Positions 8,977 through 17,713 of a DNA stretch of 64,000 nt are shown piece after piece. Both the position numbers and the translations under genes were made by a program. Location of the stretch: NCBI GenBank assembly GCA_937873315.1, contig CALMQX010000041.1:62001-126000 (forward strand). Direction: 5' to 3'. Origin of the DNA: an uncultured Nostocoides sp. (GTDB taxonomy: Bacteria; Actinomycetota; Actinomycetes; Actinomycetales; Dermatophilaceae). Every line of letters starts with the position of its first letter. Within the stretch, counting starts at the first letter, position 1. The notes beneath the pieces are model-generated. The model did no database searches. It was not told the origin of the DNA and was given only the letters and a program-made list of their open reading frames with translations.

Positions 8977-10644
8977 GTGGCTCTCGACTCATCCACCCCC
9001 ACCCCTACTCCGACCAGACCCGATGGCCGCGGCGACAAGACCGGCGTTGACCGGATCGTCTTCGGAGTTGCTGCAGCGCTCGCCCTCATCTTCGTCCTCT
9101 ACGGTTCCCTCGACAGCAAAGGCTTCGCGGAGCACGGGGGCTCCGTGCTGAGCTGGATCACGGGGAACTTCGGCTGGTTCTTCGTCCTCACGAGCGCCGG
9201 CTTCGTGCTCTTCTCGGTCGTCCTCGCGGTCACCCGCTATGGCAACATCAAACTGGGTCCGGACGACTCGACTCCAGAGTTCTCGACGTTCTCCTGGGTC
9301 TCGATGATGTTCGCCACCGGCATGGGCATCGGCCTGATGTTCTACGGGGTCGCCGAGCCGCTCACGCACCTCAACACACCGCCCATGGGGATGGCCGAGC
9401 CCGGCAGTGAAGAGGCTGCACACCTGGCCATGGAGTACACCTTCTTCCACTGGGGATTCCACCCATGGGCCATGTATGCAGTCATCGGCCTGGCGATCGC
9501 CTACTTCGCCTATCGCAAGGGATACGGCAACCTCATCAGCGCCGCCTTTCGGCCGCTGCTCGGGTCGCGGGCAGACGGACCGGTGGGCCGCAGCATCGAC
9601 ATTGTGGCCATCCTCGCCACCCTCTTTGGCTCCGCCACCTCACTTGGGCTTGGTGCCCTGCAGATCACCGGCGGCCTCGCCAATGTCTTCGGCCACGAGA
9701 AGTACGGCACCACAGCAGCAGCCCTGGTGATCGCCTTCCTCACCCTTTGCTTTGTTGTGTCGGCCGTCTCGGGCATCGACAAGGGCATCAAGTGGTTGTC
9801 CAACGCCAACGCGGTGGCAGCGGCCTTGCTGGTCTTCTTCATCTTCGTGGTCGGCCCGACCGTCTTCATCCTGTCAACCTTCACCGAATCCATCGGCGGC
9901 TACCTCACCCAACTTCCGGGCATGAGCTTCCGAACCGGGGTCTTTGGCGGTGGCGATTGGCTCTCCGGCTGGACGATCTTCTACTGGGCCTGGTGGGTTT
10001 CCTGGACCCCCTTCGTCGGCATGTTCATCGCCCGAATCTCCAAGGGGCGCACCATCCGCCAGTTCGTCATCTTCGTGATCGCCATACCGAGCCTGGTCTC
10101 GTTCGTGTGGTTCTCGATTCTCGGCGGGGCGGCCTTTGACCTCCAGCTCAAGGAGGGCAAAGACATGGCCGCGCTGGTCAAGGACGGCCTCGAGACCACC
10201 CTGTTCGGCACCCTGCGTGAGTTCCCGCTCTCGAGCATCACCGTCTCGCTGGCCGTCTTCCTCATCGCGATCTTCTTCATCACAGGGGCCGACTCGGCAT
10301 CCATCGTCATGGGCATGCTGAGTCAGCGCGGCGAAGAGGAACCCAATCGAAGTCTGGTCATCTTCTGGGGGGTGGTCACCGGCGTCATCGCCACCGTCCT
10401 ACTCTTCGCCAACGGTCTCTCGGCCCTACAGACCGGGGTCATCATCATCGGCTTCCCCTTCCTGATGATCCTCATTGGGCTGTGCGTCTCGCTGTGGAAG
10501 AGCCTTCGACAGGAGACCTTTGAATCAACCCTGCGTGGCCCGCTGCGTACTTCGCTCCATCGGCTCGAGCAGGACGTCGACGAGCTCGAGGCCGACGTGG
10601 AGGAGATCGAGGGGTCCCTGGAGCGGCGCCCACCCCCCAGCTAG
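8977..10644 (+). CDS. betP: BCCT-family betaine/carnitine/choline transporter
   Basis: A 555-residue secondary transporter with about 12 membrane helices. The family motif [14 protein letters not shown] lies at residues 115-128, and the Trp-rich helix ([16 protein letters not shown]) is present. The GMGIG form fits sodium-coupled betaine carriers such as BetP/OpuD. The cytoplasmic tail is a short acidic heptad-like stretch ([20 protein letters not shown]), unlike the long basic osmosensing tail of corynebacterial BetP, so strong osmotic regulation is less likely. The GTG start follows AGGAGG at 8966-8971. L-serine dehydratase follows 41 bp later with no visible terminator, suggesting one transcript. 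The gene symbol is by analogy. Confidence 0.87.
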   Translation: MALDSSTPTPTPTRPDGRGDKTGVDRIVFGVAAALALIFVLYGSLDSKGFAEHGGSVLSWITGNFGWFFVLTSAGFVLFSVVLAVTRYGNIKLGPDDSTPEFSTFSWVSMMFATGMGIGLMFYGVAEPLTHLNTPPMGMAEPGSEEAAHLAMEYTFFHWGFHPWAMYAVIGLAIAYFAYRKGYGNLISAAFRPLLGSRADGPVGRSIDIVAILATLFGSATSLGLGALQITGGLANVFGHEKYGTTAAALVIAFLTLCFVVSAVSGIDKGIKWLSNANAVAAALLVFFIFVVGPTVFILSTFTESIGGYLTQLPGMSFRTGVFGGGDWLSGWTIFYWAWWVSWTPFVGMFIARISKGRTIRQFVIFVIAIPSLVSFVWFSILGGAAFDLQLKEGKDMAALVKDGLETTLFGTLREFPLSSITVSLAVFLIAIFFITGADSASIVMGMLSQRGEEEPNRSLVIFWGVVTGVIATVLLFANGLSALQTGVIIIGFPFLMILIGLCVSLWKSLRQETFESTLRGPLRTSLHRLEQDVDELEADVEEIEGSLERRPPPS

Positions 10645-10685
10645 CCTCCCGTCATCCGCCAAGTCTCCGCTCTGGAAGGTTGCGC

Positions 10686-12065
10686 GTGCACCTCTCCGTC
10701 CTCGATCTGTTCTCTGTCGGCATCGGGCCCTCGAGTTCCCACACCGTGGGCCCGATGCGGGCGGCGGCCCGGTTCGCTGCTGGGCTCACCCTCCAGGGAC
10801 ATGCCGATGCCGTATGCCGGGTGCGGGCCACGCTCTATGGCTCACTCGGGGCAACCGGGCGGGGACACGGCAGTGACGTTGCGGTCGTCCTCGGGCTGCT
10901 GGGCGAGAAGCCCGAGGATGTCGATACCTCCGGCGTCGGGGCCCGAATCGCGCAGGTCCGGGCGTCGCGACGGCTGCTCTTGGCCGGTGCGCGGGAGATC
11001 GACTTCGACGTGGAGAATGACGTCCTGCTGCTCGGTCGCACGATCCTCCCCCGCCATCCCAACGGGATGATCTTCGAAGCGTTCGATGGCGACGGCCGCC
11101 TGCTCACCAGCGCCGAGATGTACTCCATCGGCGGCGGCTTCATCGTGAGCGCCGACGATGCCGAGGAATCGACCGAGCACCCCGCCGGAGAGGTCGCCTC
11201 GGTGCCGCTTCCCTTCACCACCGGCGAGGAGTTGCTGGAGGTATGCCGTCGAACGGGCCTGCGGGTCAGTCAGGTCATGCTCGCCAATGAGGCGGCCTGG
11301 CGACCGGAAAGCGAAACGCGGGCCCAACTCCTGCGCATCTGGGCCGTCATGCAGGAGTGCGTGAGTAACGGGTGCGCCAGCGACGGCATACTCCCCGGAG
11401 GACTCAATGTGCCCCGGCGCGCGGCTCGGCTCAAGGCCGCCCTGGACGCCGAGGACGATCAGCACGACCCGCTGCGCGCCATGGAGTGGGTCAACCTCTA
11501 TGCCCTGGCGGTCAACGAGGAGAATGCCGCCGGCGGCCGGATCGTCACGGCGCCCACCAATGGAGCAGCCGGCATCATCCCGGCGGTGCTGCACTACTAC
11601 GAGGCCTTTGTCCCCGGGGCCAGCGAGGACGGGATCATCGACTTCCTTCTCGCGGCCGGGGCGATCGGCATTCTGGTCAAGCTCGGTGCCTCGATTTCCG
11701 GGGCGGAGGTCGGCTGCCAAGGCGAGGTCGGGTCGGCCTGTGCGATGGCCGCGGCCGGACTCGCCGAGGCACTCGGATGCACCCCCGAGCAGGTCGAAAA
11801 TGCTGCAGAGGTCGGCATTGAGCACAACCTGGGCCTGACCTGCGACCCCGTTGGTGGGCTGGTGCAGATCCCGTGCATCGAGCGCAACGCCATCGCCGCA
11901 GTCAAGGCCATCAACGCCGCCCGGCTGGTCCGCCGCGGCGACGGCACCCACGCGGTGAGCCTGGACCAGGCCATCGAAACCATGCGACGGACCGGGCTGG
12001 ATATGAAGAGCAAGTACAAGGAGACCTCTCGCGGTGGGCTCGCCGTGACCGTCATCGAGTGCTGA
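10686..12065 (+). CDS. sdaA: L-serine ammonia-lyase (single-chain, iron-sulfur)
   Basis: A 459-residue enzyme that deaminates L-serine to pyruvate, with beta and alpha domains fused. The N-terminus carries [18 protein letters not shown]. The C-terminal alpha domain has the Gly/Cys-rich segments [20 protein letters not shown] and [18 protein letters not shown], whose cysteines bind the [4Fe-4S] cluster. The preferred start is the GTG at 10686, 6 bp after GGAAGG; a TTG at 10680 abuts that site. Placed downstream of the betaine carrier and before dimethylglycine dehydrogenase, it plausibly converts serine (from glycine plus methylene-folate via serine hydroxymethyltransferase, not in the window) to pyruvate. 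Confidence 0.92.
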   Translation: MHLSVLDLFSVGIGPSSSHTVGPMRAAARFAAGLTLQGHADAVCRVRATLYGSLGATGRGHGSDVAVVLGLLGEKPEDVDTSGVGARIAQVRASRRLLLAGAREIDFDVENDVLLLGRTILPRHPNGMIFEAFDGDGRLLTSAEMYSIGGGFIVSADDAEESTEHPAGEVASVPLPFTTGEELLEVCRRTGLRVSQVMLANEAAWRPESETRAQLLRIWAVMQECVSNGCASDGILPGGLNVPRRAARLKAALDAEDDQHDPLRAMEWVNLYALAVNEENAAGGRIVTAPTNGAAGIIPAVLHYYEAFVPGASEDGIIDFLLAAGAIGILVKLGASISGAEVGCQGEVGSACAMAAAGLAEALGCTPEQVENAAEVGIEHNLGLTCDPVGGLVQIPCIERNAIAAVKAINAARLVRRGDGTHAVSLDQAIETMRRTGLDMKSKYKETSRGGLAVTVIEC

Positions 12066-12096
12066 GCGGACCCCCCGGGAAAACGGCGCCGAGACG

Positions 12097-12125
12097 GTGA
12101 CACGACCTAGCGCATCTGGCATCAT
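12097..12125 (+). promoter_or_regulatory. Putative promoter of the dimethylglycine dehydrogenase-etf operon
   Basis: GTGACA (12097-12102), a 17-bp spacer and CATCAT (12120-12125), 4 of 6 matches to the -10 consensus. The first operator starts 1 bp downstream. Confidence 0.4.
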
Positions 12126-12126
12126 T

Positions 12127-12162
12127 GGTGCGTATCGCGCGCCGCGTTGCGTATAGCGCACC
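12127..12162. promoter_or_regulatory. Tandem IclR-type operators (dimethylglycine dehydrogenase promoter)
   Basis: GGTGCGTATCGCGCGCC (12127-12143) and GTTGCGTATAGCGCACC (12146-12162) have starts 19 bp apart and lie just upstream of the ribosome site GAAAGGA (12167-12173). Geometry matches the sites at 1306 and 8929. Confidence 0.65.
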
Positions 12163-12180
12163 TGTTGAAAGGACCCTGCC

Positions 12181-14703
12181 ATGGCCACCCTCCCCGAGCG
12201 CGCCAAGGTCGTCATCATCGGAGCCGGTATCGCCGGCAACAGCCTGGTGCACCACCTGGCCGAACTCGGCTGGACCGACATGGTCCAGATCGACAAGGGT
12301 CCGCTGCCCAACCCCGGCGGCTCGACCGGCCACGCCAGCAACTTCATCTTCCTGGTCGACCACAACCGGGAGAACTCCGAGATCACCCACGACTCGCTGC
12401 GCCAGTACAAGGAGATGGACGTCTTCACCCGCTCCGGCGGCTTCGAGGTTGCCCGGACGCAAGAGCGGATGGAGGAGTTGCGGCGTCGGATGTCCTCGGC
12501 CAAGGCCTGGGGTGTCGATGCCTCCCTGGTCAGCCCCGAGGAAGTACAGGAGAAGGTCCCCTTCCTGGACAAGGACGTCATCATCGGCGGCATGTGGCAG
12601 GAGGGCGTCGGCGTTGTGGACTCCCTGCGTGCCGGCACGATCATGCGCGAGAAGGCCATCGCCAAGGGCGCCCTCACCACGGTTCCCAATGTCGAGGTGC
12701 TCTCGATGGTCGTCGAGGAGGGCCGGATCAAGGCCCTCGAGACGACCGCCGGCCGGATCGAGGCCGAGCACGTCGTCATCGCGACCGGCATCTGGAGCTA
12801 CGACCTGGCCCGCATGGCCGGCGCCGAGATCCCGCTAACCCCAGCGGTACACCAGATGATCTCGGTCGGCCCGCTGCCCGAGCTCGCCGAGAAGCCCGGC
12901 GAGATCTCCTTCCCCATTATCCGCGACATGGACACCCTCTGCTACGAGCGTCAGCACGGCTCGGACATGGAGGTCGGCTCCTACGCCCACCGCGCGATTC
13001 TGCACAACGTCGATGAGATCCCGAGCATCGAGCAGGCCAAGCTTTCCCCCACCGAGATGCCCTTCACCGAGGACGACTTCGACCCGCAGCTCGAGCAGGC
13101 CCTCGAGCTCATGCCCGAGCTGCTCGGTCAGGACGGCGCCGAGATCCGCTACGCCATCAACGGTCTGCTCTCCCTCACGGTCGACGGCCACGCCATCGTC
13201 GGCGAGACCCCCGAGGTCAAGGGACTGTGGTCCTGCGCCGCCGTGTGGATCAAGGAAGGCCCCGGCACCGGCCGGGCCCTCGCTGAGATGATGACCCGCG
13301 GCTTCTCCGAGATCGACATGTCACACTCGGACGCCTCGCGCTTCTGGCCGCACCAGAAGACCCGCGCCCAGGTGCGCGCCCGTACCTCCGAGTCCTTCAT
13401 CAAGACCTACGGCATCATTCACCCGGCCGAGCAGTACCTCTCCGGCCGCGACCTGCGACTCTCCCCCATGCACGCGGCCGAGAAGGCGCTGGGCGCCGAG
13501 TTCTTTGAGACCGCTGGCTGGGAGCGTCCGCACTGGTATGCCTCGAACGAGGCCCTGCTCGGCGAGTACGGCGACAAGGTGATGCCGCGCGAGAACGAGT
13601 GGGACAGCCGTTGGTGGTCGCCCATCATCAACGCCGAGCACCTGGCCATGCGTGAGCGCGCCGGCATGGTCGACCTCACGGCATTCGCGATCTTTGACGT
13701 CATCGGCCCCAAGGCCATGGAGACCGTGCAGCGGATCATCGTGGCCCAAGCCGATGTCCAGATCGGGCGGGTGATCTACACCCCCGTCCTCGACGACCGT
13801 GGCGGCTTCCGCTCCGACCTCACCGTCATGCGTCTGGCGCACGACACCTTCCGGGTCGTCACCGGCGGCGCGCACGGCATGGCGGACTTCAAGTGGTTCA
13901 GCGACCGGATGCCCGCCGACGGTGGCGCGGTCTGCGTCAACGTCACCTCCTCATGGACCACGGTCGGGTTGTGGGGCCCGAAGGCCCTGGACATCCTCGG
14001 CTCGCTCACCGATGCCGATGTCTCCAGCGGCACCTTCAAGTTCGGCACCTGCCAGAACATCGAGATCGGCAATCTGCCGGTGCTGGCTTCACGCATTTCG
14101 TATGTCGGTGAGTTCGGCTGGGAGCTTTACGCCCCCATGGAAATGGGAGCCGCCCTCTGGCAGCGGGTTCACGAGGCCGGCCAGCCGCATGGCATCGTCC
14201 CGGTCGGCATCGGCGTCTACGGCACCACCGGCCGGATCGAGAAGGGCTACCGCGCGTACGGTCCCGAGCTCGATGGCTCGCGCACCCTCTTTGAGGTTGG
14301 CATGGAGCGCAAAAAGCTCAAGGATGCTGACTTCATTGGCCGCGCTGCCTACGAGGCGCAGGCGGGCGCCGAGCGCGCCGCTGTCCTGTGCACGTTGACC
14401 GTTGACCACCACGAGAGCGCGAGCGGGGTGAAGCGCTACATGCTCGGCGGTGAGCCCATCGTGAACCCCGACGGCAGCCTGCTCACCGACGGTCACGGCC
14501 ACCACTCGTATGTGACCTCGGCTGGGTCCGCCCCGAGCATCGGCAAGCACGTGCTCATGGCCTTCCTGCCGCCGGAGCGCGCCAACCTCGGGGAGAAGCT
14601 CGCCGTGTCCTACATGGAAGAGCTCTACCCGGTGACTGTCGAGTCGATCGACGCCACCTCGCTCTTCGACCCCGAGAACCTGCGCATCCGGGGCCTGGCA
14701 TGA
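12181..14703 (+). CDS. Dimethylglycine/sarcosine dehydrogenase-like FAD and folate enzyme
   Basis: An 840-residue protein, about the length of Arthrobacter dimethylglycine oxidase. Residues 8-370 form an FAD-binding DAO domain (GAGIAG at 14-19). GGSTGHAS at 46-53 aligns with the GSTWHA motif of dimethylglycine and sarcosine dehydrogenases, so His51 is the likely covalent FAD site. Residues about 430-835 form the glycine-cleavage T-protein-like folate domain, which captures the removed methyl as methylene-tetrahydrofolate. The start ATG follows GAAAGGA. Its stop overlaps the etfB start, which then overlaps etfA, suggesting ETF rather than oxygen as electron acceptor. Whether dimethylglycine or sarcosine is preferred cannot be read from sequence. 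Confidence 0.88.
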   Translation: MATLPERAKVVIIGAGIAGNSLVHHLAELGWTDMVQIDKGPLPNPGGSTGHASNFIFLVDHNRENSEITHDSLRQYKEMDVFTRSGGFEVARTQERMEELRRRMSSAKAWGVDASLVSPEEVQEKVPFLDKDVIIGGMWQEGVGVVDSLRAGTIMREKAIAKGALTTVPNVEVLSMVVEEGRIKALETTAGRIEAEHVVIATGIWSYDLARMAGAEIPLTPAVHQMISVGPLPELAEKPGEISFPIIRDMDTLCYERQHGSDMEVGSYAHRAILHNVDEIPSIEQAKLSPTEMPFTEDDFDPQLEQALELMPELLGQDGAEIRYAINGLLSLTVDGHAIVGETPEVKGLWSCAAVWIKEGPGTGRALAEMMTRGFSEIDMSHSDASRFWPHQKTRAQVRARTSESFIKTYGIIHPAEQYLSGRDLRLSPMHAAEKALGAEFFETAGWERPHWYASNEALLGEYGDKVMPRENEWDSRWWSPIINAEHLAMRERAGMVDLTAFAIFDVIGPKAMETVQRIIVAQADVQIGRVIYTPVLDDRGGFRSDLTVMRLAHDTFRVVTGGAHGMADFKWFSDRMPADGGAVCVNVTSSWTTVGLWGPKALDILGSLTDADVSSGTFKFGTCQNIEIGNLPVLASRISYVGEFGWELYAPMEMGAALWQRVHEAGQPHGIVPVGIGVYGTTGRIEKGYRAYGPELDGSRTLFEVGMERKKLKDADFIGRAAYEAQAGAERAAVLCTLTVDHHESASGVKRYMLGGEPIVNPDGSLLTDGHGHHSYVTSAGSAPSIGKHVLMAFLPPERANLGEKLAVSYMEELYPVTVESIDATSLFDPENLRIRGLA

Positions 14704-15473
14704 CCAATGTGTTGGTCTGCGTCAAGCGTGTGGTCGATGCCACGGGTGAGGTCGTCCTGACCGATGACGCGATGCGGGTCGACGGCCGGTATGCCGGGTA
14801 CACCACTTCCGCGCATGAGGAGGCCGCGGTCGCCCTGGCCGTCGAGGTCGCTGGCGAGGCAGGCGGCACCGTTACGGTGCTTTCGGTGGGCACCGCCGAC
14901 GCCGCCGAGCAGATCCGCAATGCGATCGCCGTCGGCGCCACCGATGGCATCCTCGTCGAAGCCGACCCCGACGCCATGGGACCCGCGGATATCGCTGCCG
15001 CCATCGCCGAAGTCGTCACCCAGAGGGCAGCGAGCGGCACGGCATACGACCTCGTCCTGGTCGGCAATGACGCAGCGGACACCGGTGATTTCCAAGTCGG
15101 CGTCCGGCTTGCCTACGCGCTCGGCCGTCCGGTGGTCACCGGCATGAAGACCGTGTCCGTGGCCGATAGCGTGGCCACGCTCACCGGTGACGGCCCATCG
15201 GGAACCGAGGTCTATGAGGTGGCCCTGCCCGCCGTGGCCTCGATCCTGGAAGGTGCCGCCGACGTTCGCTATCCCTCGGTCATGGGCCGGATGAAGGCCA
15301 AGAAGGCCGTCATCGAGACCGTCGCCTGGTCCGGCTCGCCCCAAGGGTCCGGTCGGGCAGGCCTGACCGTCCCTCCGCCGCCGCCAAGTCAGGTCACCAT
15401 CCTCGGCGAAGGCCCGCAGGCCGCGGCGGCTGTGGTCGAGGTCCTCACGCAACTGGGAGTGGTGTCGCGATGA
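14700..15473 (+). CDS. etfB: Electron transfer flavoprotein beta subunit
   Basis: A 257-residue ETF beta subunit (FixA type), normal length. It opens with the typical NVLVCVKRVVDATGEV and contains the AMP/FAD-domain segment DLVLVGNDAADTGDFQVG. The ATG overlaps the upstream stop (ATGA) and its own stop overlaps the etfA start the same way. The heterodimer would carry electrons from the dimethylglycine dehydrogenase, and perhaps from the acyl-CoA dehydrogenase at 27833, to ETF:quinone oxidoreductase, which is not in the window. Confidence 0.95.
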   Translation: MTNVLVCVKRVVDATGEVVLTDDAMRVDGRYAGYTTSAHEEAAVALAVEVAGEAGGTVTVLSVGTADAAEQIRNAIAVGATDGILVEADPDAMGPADIAAAIAEVVTQRAASGTAYDLVLVGNDAADTGDFQVGVRLAYALGRPVVTGMKTVSVADSVATLTGDGPSGTEVYEVALPAVASILEGAADVRYPSVMGRMKAKKAVIETVAWSGSPQGSGRAGLTVPPPPPSQVTILGEGPQAAAAVVEVLTQLGVVSR

Positions 15474-16435
15474 GCGTTGTTGTCGTCGTCGAGGTCGAGG
15501 ACGGGCGGGCCTCCCTGGTCGCCCGCGAGACGCTCACGTTTGCGCGCGGGTTGGCTGCGCTGGGCGCTGGCGAGCTGCATGCTGTCATCCTCGGCGCCCC
15601 CACCGACAGCGTCCTCGCGGACTGCCGCGAGCAGGGTGTTGCCGCGGTCCACACCGTCGATAACCCCGAGTTGAGCCGGTATGCCGCAGCCGCTTGGGCG
15701 GCCGTGGTCGAGGCCGCCGGTCGGGCCGCCCGCGCCGATCTCGTGATCGCCCCGGGCACCGGGAGGGGGAACGAGATTCTCGCCCATGTGGCCGCCCGTC
15801 GCGGTCTCGACATGGCCGCCAATGTGGTGTCCGTGGACTCGGTGACCCCGCTGCGCGTGCAGCGTCAGGTCGTGGGCGGTTCGGTCATTGAGAGCACCGC
15901 GGTGCAGAGCCGCGTGCGGCTGCTGAGCATGGCTGGCCACGCGGTCGAGCCCGAGGCAGCGGCCACGCCGGGAGCCGCCGAGGTGCGCCCGCTGGCCGTG
16001 GCGATCGCGCCCGAGGATCTGCGGGCGCAGGTCGTGCGGGTTGAGGAGCGCACCGGTGGGGATACCTCTGGTTTGACCTCCGCCAAGGTTGTCGTCGGCG
16101 CTGGTCGCGGCGCCGGCGGGCCCGAGGGCTTCGATGACGTGATCGCCCTGGCCGAGCGGCTGGGAGGCGCCCTTGGCGTCTCGCGTGTGGTCACCTCACT
16201 GGGTTGGCGTCCGCACCACGAGCAGGTGGGTCAGACCGGTTCCCGGATCTCCCCGGACCTGTACATCCCGTGTGGGATCTCCGGCGCGATCCAGCACTGG
16301 GCTGGGTGTGCCTCCTCCAAGACGATCCTCGCGATCAATACCGATCCCGACGCCCCGATGGTCACCAAGGCGACCTACGCCGTGGTCGGCGACATGCACG
16401 AGGTCGTGCCGGCCATCCTGGCCGAACTGGGCTAA
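15470..16435 (+). CDS. etfA: Electron transfer flavoprotein alpha subunit
   Basis: A 321-residue ETF alpha subunit (FixB type). The C-terminal FAD domain is well kept: GAGRGAGGPEGFDD, LGVSRVVTSLGW, QVGQTGSRISPDLYIPCGIS and a terminal VVGDMHEVVPAILAEL. Translationally coupled to etfB (ATGA). It is the last gene of the dimethylglycine unit: the next gene converges 40 bp downstream, with only a weak GC-rich inverted repeat (about 16445-16468) between them. Confidence 0.95.
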   Translation: MSVVVVVEVEDGRASLVARETLTFARGLAALGAGELHAVILGAPTDSVLADCREQGVAAVHTVDNPELSRYAAAAWAAVVEAAGRAARADLVIAPGTGRGNEILAHVAARRGLDMAANVVSVDSVTPLRVQRQVVGGSVIESTAVQSRVRLLSMAGHAVEPEAAATPGAAEVRPLAVAIAPEDLRAQVVRVEERTGGDTSGLTSAKVVVGAGRGAGGPEGFDDVIALAERLGGALGVSRVVTSLGWRPHHEQVGQTGSRISPDLYIPCGISGAIQHWAGCASSKTILAINTDPDAPMVTKATYAVVGDMHEVVPAILAELG

Positions 16436-16475
16436 CTTCACGACGCCACCGAGGTATTGGTGGGCGGATAGCCCA

Positions 16476-17084
16476 TCAAGCACCGCGCGCGAACGCGATC
16501 ACCGCATCCGCGATCATCTGCACGGCGATGGCGGAGAGCAGCAGGCCAGCGATCCGCGAGAGCAGCACGATCCCCGACTCGCCGAGCAAGCGCCCCAGCG
16601 GCCCGGCGAAGTGCAAGGTCGCCCAGACCACGGCCAGCGCCGCCACGAGCGCCAAGCCGACGGCCACCCAGGATCCCTCGGTGTGCGCATTCTGGACGGC
16701 GAGCATCGTGGCGACAATCGCGCCCGGGCCTGCGAGCAGCGGTGTACCCAGCGGGACGAGCGCGACATTGACGCCGACATCGGCGTTCTGTTCGCCCTCG
16801 TGACCGACCATCAACTGCAGGGCCACGATGAGCAGGAGGAGGCCACCCGAGCCCTGCAGGGCAGGCAGCGAGATGTGCAGGTAGTCCAAGATCCGCTGCC
16901 CGAAGACCGCGAAGGACGCGATCACCGCCAGCGCCACCAATGAGGCACGTCGCGCCGCCGCCATCTGCTCCCGTCGCGAGAGGCGTCCGGTGAGCGCCAA
17001 GAAGATCGGGATGGCGCCGGGAGGGTCCATGATCACCAGCAGCGTGACGAAGGTTGCCGAGAACGCGGCGCCATCGATCGTCAC
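16476..17084 (-). CDS. MarC-family integral membrane protein
   Basis: A 202-residue protein of the MarC/UPF0056 family, with about six membrane helices. Family landmarks are LLVIMDPPGAIPIFLALTGR in the first helix and PLGTPLLAGPGAIVATM in the middle. The GTG start at 17084 gives the canonical N-terminus. Despite the family name, a role in multidrug resistance was not upheld for E. coli MarC, and the transported substrate is unknown. It converges with etfA and diverges from the ECF sigma gene at 17192. Confidence 0.9.
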   Translation of the reverse strand: MTIDGAAFSATFVTLLVIMDPPGAIPIFLALTGRLSRREQMAAARRASLVALAVIASFAVFGQRILDYLHISLPALQGSGGLLLLIVALQLMVGHEGEQNADVGVNVALVPLGTPLLAGPGAIVATMLAVQNAHTEGSWVAVGLALVAALAVVWATLHFAGPLGRLLGESGIVLLSRIAGLLLSAIAVQMIADAVIAFARGA

Positions 17085-17129
17085 GCCCCCAGCCTAGAGC
17101 CATCACCAGAAACTGCCTGACCGCGCGAG

Positions 17130-17158
17130 GCAACCTGAGGCGGCATACCGCCGTAGTG
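17130..17158 (+). promoter_or_regulatory. Putative ECF-type promoter (copy 1)
   Basis: GCAACCT (17130-17136), 16 bp, then GTAGTG (17153-17158), ending 33 bp before the sigma-factor start. The identical pair with the identical 16-bp gap is found at 18888-18916 before the secreted-protein gene, suggesting an autoregulated ECF regulon. The spacer contains one dispersed 8-mer (17141-17148). Confidence 0.55.
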
Positions 17159-17191
17159 CACAGTGTCAGATAGTCACCATCAACAGGAGGC

Positions 17192-17713
17192 ATGGTGTTC
17201 GGGAGGCCGAGCAAGGCTGAGCGCGATCACGCGTTCTCGGTCTTCATGGAGCAGTCCTCCGCCAGCCTGATGCGCACCGCATGGCTCCTCACCGGAAACC
17301 ATGACCAGGCGAGCGAGCTCGTGCAAGCCGCGCTGGTCAAGACGTATGCCGCGTGGTCCCGTGTGCGTGAAGATCAGGCCTTGGCCTATGCCAGGCGGGT
17401 GCTGATCAACCAACGCACGGACACCTGGCGGGCGACCCGCGGGGAGACGGCGTACCCGCAGGTCCCCGAGCGCGCCGACCTCGATGCTGGTGGAGGGGCC
17501 GGCGTCGAGCACCGCGATGAGATCGTGCGTCTGCTGCGCACCCTTCCCGAGCAGCAGCGCAAGGTCGTCATCCTTCGGTACTACCAGGACCTCTCTGAGC
17601 AGGCTGTTGCCGATCTGCTCGGCATCTCCGTTGGCAGCGTGAAGTCGGCCGCATCACGTGGCCTGGCCGCACTGCGTACTCACCTCGCCACCACTTCAGG
17701 AGGCACCCAATGA
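17192..17713 (+). CDS. ECF sigma factor, SigE-family (SigE-like of Streptomyces type)
   Basis: A 173-residue extracytoplasmic-function sigma factor. Region 2 spans about residues 15-75 (LMRTAWLLTGNHDQASELVQ) and region 4 about 108-160 (LPEQQRKVVILRYYQDLSEQ, then a helix-turn-helix with LLGISVGSVKSAASRG). AGGAGG at 17185-17190 ends only 1 bp before this ATG, so the in-frame GTG at 17195 is an equally good start. The stop overlaps the next start (ATGA), pairing it with a single-span membrane protein that is a candidate anti-sigma. This is distinct from the SigE-like factor at 41543. Confidence 0.9.
   Translation: MVFGRPSKAERDHAFSVFMEQSSASLMRTAWLLTGNHDQASELVQAALVKTYAAWSRVREDQALAYARRVLINQRTDTWRATRGETAYPQVPERADLDAGGGAGVEHRDEIVRLLRTLPEQQRKVVILRYYQDLSEQAVADLLGISVGSVKSAASRGLAALRTHLATTSGGTQ

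Noticed and set aside
10842-12791. 649-residue open frame antisense to the serine dehydratase and the operators
   Set aside because: Crosses the tandem operators and two real genes; no recognisable domain.
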